Positions 34,111 through 42,329 of a DNA stretch of 64,000 bases are shown in pieces. Position numbers and translations under genes: made by a program. Location of the stretch: contig DATHBD010000027.1 of NCBI GenBank assembly GCA_035296325.1, positions 1-64,000 of the forward strand. The letters run 5' to 3'. The stretch's first letter is position 1; each line of letters begins with the position of its first letter. Below the pieces are notes generated by a model. It saw nothing but the letters and a program-made list of their open reading frames with translations, searched no databases and was not told the origin of the DNA. The stretch is from DATHBD01 sp035296325 (GTDB lineage Bacteria; Actinomycetota; Actinomycetes; Mycobacteriales; Micromonosporaceae).

Positions 34111-34815
34111 GGAACGTCTCCGCCAAGCCGTCCCTACCCTCAAAGGTCCGCAGGGTGCCGTCTGAGGCCAGGGGCGGCCGCGCGATCGTACTCGCGATGA
34201 TCGGGCGCTCGGCCCGCAGGCTCTCCACGCACGAGATCGGAAATCTTCCGCACACTGGCTCGGGAATACCAGCAACCCGGCCTGTTGCAGGGGCGACTTC
34301 CTTGCCGGCGGCGTGGAGAAAGCCGAGCGGCTGCACCGACGGTACTTCCGGGGTGACCGCGGCCGGCTGGTCGCGCAGGGCACCGTCGCCGGCCACCAGC
34401 AGCCGTCCGTCTGCCGAGGTCTCGGCGGCGACGCGGCGCCACGCGTCGAGCATCAGGTCGGCGCGCTTGTGTGGGCTCAACGCGCCGAGGAAGAGGAAGG
34501 TACGGGAGTCGCCGGGCCGCCACCGCAGCGGCGGACCTCCGTCCGGGATCGCGAGCGGGACGACGCGGCCGGGCAGGCGGCGCGCCGCGACTTGACGCGT
34601 TCGTAGTTCCCGCAGGCCGGGCGGGATGTAGCCGCTCGACCCGTTGGCGACGTCCACAAAACCGTCGATTGACCAGAAGTTGGTCGGCGAGGTGGGTCGG
34701 AAGCACCAGCACCGGACCGCATAGCGAGGCGAAGTCGACCGGCGCGGCCGGAACCACCGGGAAATCCGTTTTTGTGCACGCCTTCCAGCACCAGCAGGCC
34801 GCTCGGGCGCACTCC
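34111..34815 (-). pseudogene. Decayed GT4-type glycosyltransferase
   Basis: Fragments of a group-1 glycosyltransferase are spread over all three minus frames: NGFPVVPAAPVDFASLCGPV and VLPTHLADQLLVN near the start, then TFLFLGALSPHKRADLMLDA, GRLLVAGDGALRDQPAAV, AGLLVFPSQ, and ISCVESLRAERPIIAS with a typical donor-site Glu. These blocks are in the right order for a GT4 enzyme, but at least three frameshifts separate them. With the sugar transferase remnant it marks a lost exopolysaccharide locus. Confidence 0.7.
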
Positions 34816-34853
34816 TGGTCAACGGGCAGCCTGCACAGCCCGAGTGCCTGGCG

Positions 34854-37214
34854 CTACCCCGCCACCCGGTACTGCTGATCCACCTCCGTCGCCGTGACCG
34901 CACGGTCGAGGAACATCAGGCTGTCCATCCGGCAGTCGCACGGGTTCTGCTCGCGGGAGTCCTGTGGGAAGCTGCCGCCGATCTTGATGCCGCGCGGGTC
35001 GGTCGGGGAGGTGGCGTGCGGGCCCTCGCCTGCTACGGCCCACGGGTCGTCGGCTGAGAGGTACGAACCGTCCACCGGCTGGCCGTTGCGGTACAACGCG
35101 ATCGTGCCGCGGTTGAAATCGAACGTCGCGGCGAGGAACACCCATGTGCCGGTGGGGAGTAGCGTGCCCCAGTCCCCGCTCGCGGCGAAGATCTGAGAGG
35201 GCTGCCCGTCGAGCCGCCGTCCCAGCGCCGCCAGGCGTAGCTGCCCGTCGACCTGGATCAGCTCGATGAGGGCCCGGACGGCGTGGCCGTCCGAGTTGCC
35301 GGACAGTACCCCGGCCAGCCCTACCGCGTCGTAGGAGTCGTTCGGGTCGGCGGTGTTGGAGTTGGGGGCGGGGTGGGGACCGGTCATCTTGAACCAGCCC
35401 ATGACGGTCATACCGCTGACGTTGTTGAACGCTGACAGGCTGGGTACGCCGGTGGCCGCGTAGACGCCGGCCTTCCAGTCGTCGTTGCCCGCAACGGTCG
35501 GCGAGACCTGCCGTGTCTGGATCGACGTGTTGCTGCCGGGGTAGGCGCCGTCCTTGACCCGCATCGCCGCCCCACCGTTGACCAGCCGCAGGTTGGTGCC
35601 CGAACGTCCCTGGTCCAGCTCCAGGCTGGGCTGCGGGACGAAGGCGTGCTCGAAGTCGTACGAGGCCACCAGGTTCGGGGCCAGACTCGGGAGCACGTCA
35701 GGGTTGGCCGCGACGGTGCGGGTGCCGGTCACCTTCCAGACCTTGCCGTTCGCCTTCGACAGGAGGTACAGCTCACCGGCCCGGTCGGTGCCGAAGCGGA
35801 GATCGACGCGGGCGTCTCCCGCCAGGTGCGGCATGGTCACCCGGGTGCCCGTACGGTCGAAGATCTTCAGCTCGTACAGCCTCGCCATCGGCCGGCCGCG
35901 GCGCATGTCCCGCTCGTTGGTGTAGAACACCCGGCCGTCCACCAGATCCCCGAAGACGTACTTCCCCCGCAGTGCCGGCACGTTGCTGCCGCGGTACACG
36001 AAGCCGCCGCTGATCGCGTGTCCGCTGTCGAACTGGCACGGCCAGCCGGGCGGGGGGTCGTGGTCGTACGCCGCAACCGGGTACGTGTAGCCGCGCTGCG
36101 CGTCGTCGGCCGGCAGCGGGTACACGTGGCAGATGTCGGGCCTGCGGAACTCGTACGGGCCCTCCCGATCGCTCCAGCCGAGGTTGTCCCCGGCCCGTAC
36201 CTCGTAGACCGACTCGAGCGCGTGCTCACCGATGTGGCCGAGGTACATCCGGTTCCGGCCAGCCGGGTCCCAGCTGAAGCGGTGCGGGTCGCGCATGCCG
36301 TAGGCGTAGATCTCGCCCAGCGCACCGGCGCGGCCGACGAACGGGTTGCCGGGCGGGATGCCGTACCGGCCGCTCGTGCCGTTGGTTCCGCGCGGGTCGA
36401 TGCGCAGGATCTTGCCCTGCGGTACGGCGAGATCCTGTGGCACGTTGGACTCCACGCCGATGCCGCCGTCGCCGACCGCGACGTACAGCAGCCCGTAGTC
36501 GCTGGCGCCGGGGCGCGCGGTCGGGTTGAACTCGATCTGCTGGATGGCGTGGATGTAGGTGGCGAATCCCAGCCGGAGGACCTCGCGGCGGGTTCCCCGG
36601 AACGTGTCGGCCGCCGGGTCCGCCGCGACCCACTCCGTCACCACGCTCTGTACGACGGCGTTTGGTTGGTTGGTCAGATCCGGCGTCTTCGTCGTCAGCG
36701 CGGCAGCCGCCTCGCTGTGGACGGTGTAGAAGGTGCCGTTCTGCGCGAACTCCGGGTGGAAGGTGACGAACCCGAAGCCGCTGCCCAGCCCCCGGCCGGA
36801 CCAGAAGTCCGGCGCGAACGCGGCGGCGACGTCCAGGTACTCCTGGGGTGTGCCGCCGGCCCGGGTGAGGTACAGCTTGCCGTTGAGGTCGGGGACGTAG
36901 ATGCGACCCGAACCGTCGGGCACCTCGCCGAGGAAGTTGATCCGGGCGTGGCGCATCAGGCGCTGATCGGTCGCCGCCGGGGTCGGCTCGGACTTCGGGA
37001 AGGTGGCGAACTCGTCGAGCACGAGGCCGAGGGTGGCCGGGGTCGGTTTGGCCGTGATCGGGTCGGCGACGGGCGCGTCGACCGCCGCGGCTGCCCTCGG
37101 TGACCGCACGTAGCCGACGGCGGACACGGAAGCGACCATCAGGACACCGGTGGCGAGCGCGAGCCACCTGCGACCGGGCGTTGAGCCGTTGAACCTGGAC
37201 ACGCCGTACCCCAT
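34854..37214 (-). CDS. Secreted PQQ-type sugar dehydrogenase with C-terminal LamG-like domain
   Basis: A 786-residue exported protein. The signal peptide is RRWLALATGVLMVASVSAVG. Residues about 60-540 form a six-bladed propeller of the soluble aldose dehydrogenase type: LGEVPDGSGRIYVPDLNGKL, FGFVTFHPEFAQNGTFY, YIHAIQQIEFNP, YVAVGDGG, GKILRIDPRG, IYAYGMRDPHRFSWDP, GDNLGWSDREGPYEF. The region after about residue 560 has a concanavalin-like (LamG) pattern, e.g. MTVMGWFKMTG and TWVFLAATFDFNRGTIALYR. It probably oxidises or binds extracellular sugars. The ATG at 37214 is preferred since it opens directly into the signal peptide; an upstream in-frame extension is Arg-rich. Confidence 0.82.
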   Translation of the reverse strand: MGYGVSRFNGSTPGRRWLALATGVLMVASVSAVGYVRSPRAAAAVDAPVADPITAKPTPATLGLVLDEFATFPKSEPTPAATDQRLMRHARINFLGEVPDGSGRIYVPDLNGKLYLTRAGGTPQEYLDVAAAFAPDFWSGRGLGSGFGFVTFHPEFAQNGTFYTVHSEAAAALTTKTPDLTNQPNAVVQSVVTEWVAADPAADTFRGTRREVLRLGFATYIHAIQQIEFNPTARPGASDYGLLYVAVGDGGIGVESNVPQDLAVPQGKILRIDPRGTNGTSGRYGIPPGNPFVGRAGALGEIYAYGMRDPHRFSWDPAGRNRMYLGHIGEHALESVYEVRAGDNLGWSDREGPYEFRRPDICHVYPLPADDAQRGYTYPVAAYDHDPPPGWPCQFDSGHAISGGFVYRGSNVPALRGKYVFGDLVDGRVFYTNERDMRRGRPMARLYELKIFDRTGTRVTMPHLAGDARVDLRFGTDRAGELYLLSKANGKVWKVTGTRTVAANPDVLPSLAPNLVASYDFEHAFVPQPSLELDQGRSGTNLRLVNGGAAMRVKDGAYPGSNTSIQTRQVSPTVAGNDDWKAGVYAATGVPSLSAFNNVSGMTVMGWFKMTGPHPAPNSNTADPNDSYDAVGLAGVLSGNSDGHAVRALIELIQVDGQLRLAALGRRLDGQPSQIFAASGDWGTLLPTGTWVFLAATFDFNRGTIALYRNGQPVDGSYLSADDPWAVAGEGPHATSPTDPRGIKIGGSFPQDSREQNPCDCRMDSLMFLDRAVTATEVDQQYRVAG

Positions 37215-37399
37215 CCATCTCGTCGTGGGCGACCCGGCCGGGCGATCCGGGATGCGCGCCCAGCCGAAGATAGATGGACGTGACTTAGACTGGCAAGGGG
37301 CCCCGACGCGTCGCCGACCCGGGCGCGCCAACTCCGGGCGGCGGTGGCTGGCCACGCTGCCGCTCGCCGCGTTGCCATGCCCCACGCTCGTGAGCTGGC

Positions 37400-37642
37400 G
37401 GCGGTGTGGGTGAAGTGGTCGACGGTCTTGTCGGTGTCACCGCGGTAGCGCACGGCCGTGAGGAGGAACCGTCCGAAGCCGATAAGCATGGGCTGGACGA
37501 AGTGCGCGGCGATGTGGCCCACGGTCCACCCGGCGCACAGCGTGGGCGAGTTCCATTCGGCGTCGTCCAGGGTGTCGAGAATGCCGGCGATCATCAGCCG
37601 GTTCTCAGTGGTCAGGTGGTAGATCCCCGCATCGTTGATCAT
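37400..37642 (-). pseudogene. Maleylpyruvate isomerase-like (mycothiol-dependent) gene, 3' part lost
   Basis: From the ATG at 37642 the minus strand encodes IYHLTTENRLMIAGILDTLD, DDAEWNSPTLCAGWTVGHIA and AHFVQPMLIGFGRFLLTAVR, the N-terminal half of a mycothiol-dependent maleylpyruvate isomerase (DinB-like four-helix bundle; the GWTVGHIAAH motif carries a metal-binding His). After DKTVDHFTHTAA the similarity stops and the frame runs into low-complexity sequence. The rest of the domain is missing. It overlaps the 3' end of the MarR gene, which probably drove it. Confidence 0.65.
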
Positions 37643-38114
37643 CGAGCTGTCCTTCCAGAGCGGGTAACTGCGTTGCTCGCCGGCGTACGTCGCCATTGAG
37701 CGACTGCAGGACCTTCACGGCTGTGGCGACCTCCTTCCGCGTGCAGTCCTGAGCCATCGCGTCGAGGTGGCTTAGCTCGTCGCGCCGGACCTGGTCGATC
37801 ACTTCGCGGCCGCGCCGGGTAAGGACGATGAGGGCCGACCGGCGGTGGAGGGGATTCGGTCGCGTCTCGACGTAGCCCAGTTCGATCAGGTCGTTGACGT
37901 GGCGCTGGACGCCTTGCCGGGCGAGGTCGAGTCGGTCTGCGACGGCCGGTACCGCCTGAGCGCCGTGCTCGGCGAGCACCTCCAGCACGGCACGCATCCC
38001 CACGCTCAAGCCCTGCGGTCTCAGCGAAGCCTCGACCACCCTGGCGGAGTTGAGCAGGAGGGGTCGCACCTGCCTCAGGAGTTCGTAGAGAGCAGATCCC
38101 CGATCGAACGACAT
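37605..38114 (-). CDS. MarR-family regulator
   Basis: A 169-residue winged-helix regulator. LSVGMRAVLEVLAEHGAQAV leads into the HTH PAVADRLDLARQGVQRHVND, followed by the beta-wing LIELGYVETRPNPLHRRSAL and the C-terminal dimer helix. The start chosen is the ATG at 38114 (MSFDRGSALYELL). Longer in-frame extensions lack similarity. Its 3' end overlaps the start of the maleylpyruvate isomerase-like remnant, which may have been its target. MarR proteins typically sense phenolics or oxidants. Confidence 0.85.
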   Translation of the reverse strand: MSFDRGSALYELLRQVRPLLLNSARVVEASLRPQGLSVGMRAVLEVLAEHGAQAVPAVADRLDLARQGVQRHVNDLIELGYVETRPNPLHRRSALIVLTRRGREVIDQVRRDELSHLDAMAQDCTRKEVATAVKVLQSLNGDVRRRATQLPALEGQLDDQRCGDLPPDH

Positions 38115-38232
38115 GACAACAATGATGTCATATTTCGGTGGCGTCGGCACACCGCCGGCGCCGCGGACCCCGGACGTGGACAGGCGCCGACCTCGCCTCC
38201 CCGACAGCTGCGGCGAAGCGAGGCCGGCCCGT

Positions 38233-39072
38233 TCACCGGAAGGCGTGGATGTGGCGCTGCGCCCAGTCATGGAAGGTGCGCGGGGGACGCCCCAGGACAT
38301 CTTCCGTGTGGGTGCTGATCCTCTGCTCTGCCGGCGTGGGCTCGCCAAGGATGGCCAGAGTCCCATCGACCACCGGCTCGGGCATGAACTGCATCATCTG
38401 TGCGCGGGCCTGATCGTGCGTCTGCTCGACGAACCGGATCGGCCGGCCCAGCGCCTCGCCGATGATTTGGGCTCGTTGTCGCGGTGTGGTCAAGGTCGGC
38501 CCCGTCAATTCGTAGATCCGGCCGGCGTGCTGGTGATCCCGCAGGACCGTAGCGGCGACCTCGGCGATGTCGGCGGGATCGACGACCGGCAGCCCAACGT
38601 CGCCAAACGGCGCGGCCACCGTCCGGTGGGTACGCACCGACTCGGCCCACGCGTAGGCGTTGGACGCGAACCCGCCCGGCCGCAGGATCGTCCAGGCCAT
38701 ACCGGAGTGCTCCACCACATGCTCGATCTGGCGCAGCGGCGCATGCGAGACGGACCGCGGGCGTGTTCCGGCGGCCTGCGAGGAGAGGAGCACGACGCGC
38801 TGGACTCCACCGGCTTTTGCCACGTCGAGGATTTCGCTCGGGTTCAGATGTGCGCCGGCGCCCGCGACCAGCAGGAACAGCGCGCGCGCTCCGTCGAGCG
38901 CCGGCCGCAGGGTCTCCGGTTCGACCAGATCGGCCCGGTGGTACCGCACCCCTTCCGGCACAGACACCGGCATCGTTCCGCGTGACACCGCTGCCACGCG
39001 CTCACCAGCGGCGGCGAGTGCCTGAACGAGTACGTGACCGACATTGCCGGTGGCTCCAGTTACCAAGATCAT
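38233..39072 (-). CDS. NmrA-like NAD(P)-binding protein
   Basis: A 279-residue atypical SDR of the NmrA/NAD(P)H:quinone type. MILVTGATGNVGHVLVQALA is the Rossmann loop, VVLLSSQAAGTRP the third-strand region, WTILRPGGFASNAYAW the family core, and PTLTTPRQRAQIIGEALGRP the C-terminal domain. It lacks the YxxxK pair of classical SDRs, as usual for this group. The ATG at 39072 follows GAGGGA. It is divergent from an HxlR regulator 139 nt away; this pairing is common in bacteria, and the HxlR protein probably controls it. Confidence 0.86.
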   Translation of the reverse strand: MILVTGATGNVGHVLVQALAAAGERVAAVSRGTMPVSVPEGVRYHRADLVEPETLRPALDGARALFLLVAGAGAHLNPSEILDVAKAGGVQRVVLLSSQAAGTRPRSVSHAPLRQIEHVVEHSGMAWTILRPGGFASNAYAWAESVRTHRTVAAPFGDVGLPVVDPADIAEVAATVLRDHQHAGRIYELTGPTLTTPRQRAQIIGEALGRPIRFVEQTHDQARAQMMQFMPEPVVDGTLAILGEPTPAEQRISTHTEDVLGRPPRTFHDWAQRHIHAFR

Positions 39073-39211
39073 GATGTCCCTCGTGATTTCACGTCGTCCA
39101 TGCTTCGCTGAGTGCGACCACCACGGTTGACCTCCTCGGTGGCGCTCCGAGAAATTAGCACCGCGGGTATAGTGGGTACCTACAGGAAAGTGGCTATCAC
39201 AAGGAGAGCGC
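39073..39211. promoter_or_regulatory. Shared divergent control region of the NmrA-like and HxlR genes
   Basis: This 139-nt gap separates two genes transcribed away from each other. It contains TATAGT at 39168-39173, a possible -10 for the HxlR gene, directly followed by a GGTACC palindrome (39175-39180) within a longer imperfect dyad whose outer arms are ATAG and CTAT (39169 and 39194). HxlR regulators bind such dyads. AAGGAGA at 39201-39207 is the HxlR ribosome binding site. Site assignment is tentative. Confidence 0.4.
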
Positions 39212-39631
39212 GTGCCGGACGACCGGACCCCGTGGGCACCGTCCCCAGCAGCCGACCCCGAGCAGGCCTGTCCTGTCGCTCCGGTAGTGGACATCGTCTT
39301 CAGTCGGTGGACCACCCCGATCCTGTGGACCCTGAACTACCAGGGGCGGCAACGATTCGTTGAGCTGCAGCGGCGGATCACCACGATCACGCCGAAGGTC
39401 CTGACCCAGCGACTGCGGCAGCTGGAACGCGACGGGCTCGTCGTGCGCACCTATCATCCCGAGGTCCCACCCCGGGTGGAGTACGAGATCAGCGACCTCG
39501 GGCGCACCCTCGGCCCGCTCTTCGCCCACCTCGCCGAATGGGCCACGACACACCTTGACGACGTGGAACAGGCACGGCGCGGCTACGACACGAGCGCGGG
39601 TGTGCTACCAGCCCAGCCCGCTCATCGTTGA
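39212..39631 (+). CDS. HxlR-family regulator
   Basis: A 139-residue winged-helix protein of the HxlR family. CPVAPVVDIVFSRWTTPILW carries the conserved N-terminal Cys (a redox or electrophile sensor in several homologues) and the family's opening helix. LQRRITTITPKVLTQRLRQL is the recognition region, and HPEVPPRVEYEISDLG the wing. GTG start behind AAGGAGA. It is divergent from the NmrA-like gene and probably represses it until an electrophile or oxidant is present. Confidence 0.88.
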   Translation: MPDDRTPWAPSPAADPEQACPVAPVVDIVFSRWTTPILWTLNYQGRQRFVELQRRITTITPKVLTQRLRQLERDGLVVRTYHPEVPPRVEYEISDLGRTLGPLFAHLAEWATTHLDDVEQARRGYDTSAGVLPAQPAHR

Positions 39632-39831
39632 TTCCTGGCTGCGAGCTACGGCTGACCCGAGACGGTCAGGCATTGGCACTGACTGAACGCCGCCAGCTGG
39701 CCCGCGCCGTCGAAGCGGCCAATTCCACCCGCCAGTGTTGCGAGTGGACAGTGCTCGCGGCGGGGTGATGAAATCACAGCGCCGGAGCGGCGTCCTGCTG
39801 GCCGTGATCCGGCCCAGACAGGAGGACATCG

Positions 39832-40674
39832 ATGTACCGGGAATACCGGTCCACCCGGTTGCCGTACATCGACCGGTCAACCGGATCCGGACGGGCCACC
39901 GGTGACGACCGGCGAGGCTGTCATGTCTACCGCTTTCTGGTCCGCGATCCCCGCAGTGACTACCGGACCAGAGCCCTGGGCTATATCGGCGAGACCGCCC
40001 GGATGCCTTTCGACCGGCTGCTGGAGCACGTACGTGAGCAGCCCTGGGCCGACACGATCGTCAGCTGGGAGGTCGACGACGCTGTCTATTCCGGTAAGGA
40101 CGCCGTGCTCGCCGCGGAGCGGGCGGCGGTCGAGGCCGAGCGGCCGCTGTACAACCACGAGTGGAACCTGGACAACCCGGATCGCATCGAAATCTGGAAG
40201 GCCCGGGAGCAGCGCGCCGCGCGGGATGCGGTGGGCGGGCGCGCCCCGGTTCGGTCGGGCCGCGCCACCGGGGTCGGACGCGCGTACCGTGCGCCGGTCC
40301 GGCAGCGGTTCCAGCGACCGCGTGACGGTCGCCGGAACTTCCACCTGCCCCGCCGGTGGGAGCGCCGCGTCAACCGCGCTGCGCTCTGGGTGACCGGATG
40401 GCTGTGCCTGACTGTTGCGATCTGGTGGCTGCTGCACCGCCACCTGGCGACGTTGACGGTAAGGTCCAGCGGCATCGTCGCGGCCGTAGCCGCAACGCTG
40501 GTCTGCGTGGTCATCGATCCACGCCGGTGGCGACGCCAGCTCTCGCGCGAGCTTTCGCGATGGCGGCGCAAGGCTATCCGGGCTCTGACCGGCGCCGCCG
40601 CGGTGGGGCTGCTCGGCCTGATCGCGTGGGTGATCGTGGTGGCGACGCAGGGCGCCGACGCGGCACCGCGGTAG
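39832..40674 (+). CDS. Membrane-tethered GIY-YIG-like protein
   Basis: A 280-residue protein with two parts. Residues 30-115 look like a GIY-YIG endonuclease domain: CHVYRFLVRDP supplies the first strand Tyr, ALGYIGETARMPFDRLLEHV has the YIG motif and a downstream Arg, and LAAERAAVEAERPLYNHEWN gives the metal-binding Glu and closing Asn. After an Arg-rich linker, residues 187-228 hold two membrane helices (LWVTGWLCLTVAIWWLL and SGIVAAVAATLVCVVI), and a third lies at 256-273. AGGAGG precedes the ATG. A nuclease fused to membrane helices is unusual. Whether it cuts DNA is untested. Confidence 0.72.
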   Translation: MYREYRSTRLPYIDRSTGSGRATGDDRRGCHVYRFLVRDPRSDYRTRALGYIGETARMPFDRLLEHVREQPWADTIVSWEVDDAVYSGKDAVLAAERAAVEAERPLYNHEWNLDNPDRIEIWKAREQRAARDAVGGRAPVRSGRATGVGRAYRAPVRQRFQRPRDGRRNFHLPRRWERRVNRAALWVTGWLCLTVAIWWLLHRHLATLTVRSSGIVAAVAATLVCVVIDPRRWRRQLSRELSRWRRKAIRALTGAAAVGLLGLIAWVIVVATQGADAAPR

Positions 40675-40741
40675 CCCCCGCGGGTCTCACGCCCGATCTT
40701 CGCCGGCCGAAAGGGTCCCGTCCGGCAGGTACGCTCGGTCA

Positions 40742-41449
40742 GTGTTCTCACCGGACGGGCCCACCCTGCGCGAACTGGGTACCCAGGCGCTGACCTCCGT
40801 CGAGCGCGGCTACGACCTCCTGGCACCGAAGTTCGACTACACGCCGTTTCGCACCCCTGGAGTCGTCCTCGACGCGACCGTCCGTGCATTGTCCGAGCTC
40901 GGCCCGTTCGCCGAAGGACTGGACGTGTGCTGCGGTACCGGAGCGGGCCTGACGGTTCTGCGGTCGGTGTGTCAGGGTCGGATCACGGGAGTGGACTTCA
41001 GCGCCGGCATGCTGGCGCAGGCGCGGACCGCGTGTCCGGATGCCACGTTGGTGCGGGCGGATGTGCGGGCGCTTCCGTTCGCCGCGCACTTCGACCTCGC
41101 CGTCACCTTCGGAGCGCTCGGGCACTTCCTACCCTCGGAGCGGCCGGCGCTCTTCGCGGGGGTACGTCGTGCGCTGCGGCCCGGCGGGATCTTCGCCTTT
41201 CCACTCAGCTCGCCGCCACCGCCGACCTCGGTCTCCCGCTGGGCCATGCTCGGCTTTGACCTGGCCATGCGGGTCCGCAACACCGTGTGGCGCCCTCCCT
41301 TCGTGATGTACTACCGCACCACCCCGCTTCCCGCGGTTCGGCACGACCTGACGGCGGCCGGCTTCACCATGGAGACGATCGCCTTGGCCGCCCTCGGCCA
41401 GCGCCGGGACGGTAGCCCACGGTGCTGGCTCGTCGTCGCGCGTAGGTGA
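40742..41449 (+). CDS. Class I SAM-dependent methyltransferase
   Basis: A 235-residue methyltransferase. Motif I is GLDVCCGTGAGLTVL (residues 60-74), strand 2 ends in ITGVDFSAGML, followed by LVRADVRALPFAAHFDLAVT and LRPGGIFAFPLSSPPP. The start is a GTG at 40742. Substrate unknown. It is not obviously linked to its neighbours, though it lies in the same direction as the membrane protein 180 nt downstream. Confidence 0.85.
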   Translation: MFSPDGPTLRELGTQALTSVERGYDLLAPKFDYTPFRTPGVVLDATVRALSELGPFAEGLDVCCGTGAGLTVLRSVCQGRITGVDFSAGMLAQARTACPDATLVRADVRALPFAAHFDLAVTFGALGHFLPSERPALFAGVRRALRPGGIFAFPLSSPPPPTSVSRWAMLGFDLAMRVRNTVWRPPFVMYYRTTPLPAVRHDLTAAGFTMETIALAALGQRRDGSPRCWLVVARR

Positions 41450-41625
41450 CATCGAGGACGTTCACCCCCGCTTGTTGACCGGATGGTCTCCCGGCCGTTC
41501 TCTCCGGGCTGCGCTGACCATCGAGGCGGCGCAGCCCGGGCACAGCGTGGCGATGCCAGCGGATGTCAAGCCGAATGCAGGCGGCGACGACCACGGTGAG
41601 GGCCCGATCGAAGAAAGGACCTCAC

Positions 41626-42285
41626 ATGAACGTGCTGCGTGATTCCGGATGGCGGATCGCCCTGATCGCCTCCGCCGTCCTCATGGTCACCGGAGCCCCC
41701 CGGCACCCAAGTTCCGACGCGAAGGATCCGATGCGCGAGGAACTGGCCATCATGACCTCGCATCCGGACTGGGTGCCGGCGCACCTGTTCGTCATGCTGA
41801 GCACGATGCTCTTCGCGGCGGGCCTGATCGTGGCGTACCGGAAGCGCGTCTGGCCCGACGTCCAGCCAGCGCTCGGCATCGCGGCGGTGGCGGTGGCGGT
41901 GTACGTGATTGAGACGGGCTTCCACCTGGCCGCCGTCGTGGACAGCCACGCCCTGCACCACGGCGGCGCCACACCGGTGGCGACCACGCACATCTGGCTG
42001 AGCGTGGTGCTCTACCCCCTCACCGGCCTGGCCGTGTCGTACCTCGGCATTCGGCAGTTGGTCGTCTGGCGCGGCACCCGCCGGTTGCTGGGGCTGCCGG
42101 CCGCGGTGGGCGGGCTGGCGCACGCCGTGTCCGTTCCGCTGACGCTGGCGCTGCCGGACGCGGAGCTGTCACCGGTGTTCGCTGCCTCGGCCATGCTGTT
42201 CGCGACGTACGCGCTCGTCAACGGAGTGGCTGGCGTACCGCGCCCGGCGGTCGTCCCGGCGGAGCGGCAGCCGGTGACAGTGTGA
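41626..42285 (+). CDS. Six-helix membrane protein of unknown function
   Basis: A 219-residue integral membrane protein with about six helices. IALIASAVLMVTGAP, WVPAHLFVMLSTMLFAAGLI and GIAAVAVAVYVIETGFHLAA are the first three. Several His lie at helix ends (TSHPDWVPAH, TGFHLAAVVDSHALHHGG), which could bind metal or haem, but no known family is recognised. The ATG at 41626 follows AAGGA with 7-nt spacing. It is 44 nt upstream of the SARP gene in the same direction. Confidence 0.7.
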   Translation: MNVLRDSGWRIALIASAVLMVTGAPRHPSSDAKDPMREELAIMTSHPDWVPAHLFVMLSTMLFAAGLIVAYRKRVWPDVQPALGIAAVAVAVYVIETGFHLAAVVDSHALHHGGATPVATTHIWLSVVLYPLTGLAVSYLGIRQLVVWRGTRRLLGLPAAVGGLAHAVSVPLTLALPDAELSPVFAASAMLFATYALVNGVAGVPRPAVVPAERQPVTV

Positions 42286-42329
42286 AGAGCCCTCTTCGGC
42301 CGCGGCCGGGAGCGACCTAGTATCTCGGC

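Noticed and set aside
39632..39831. Short plus-strand frame with LTRDGQALALTERRQLARAV
   Set aside because: About 40 codons, no start codon with a ribosome binding site and no recognisable family; too weak to annotate, though it may be a gene fragment.
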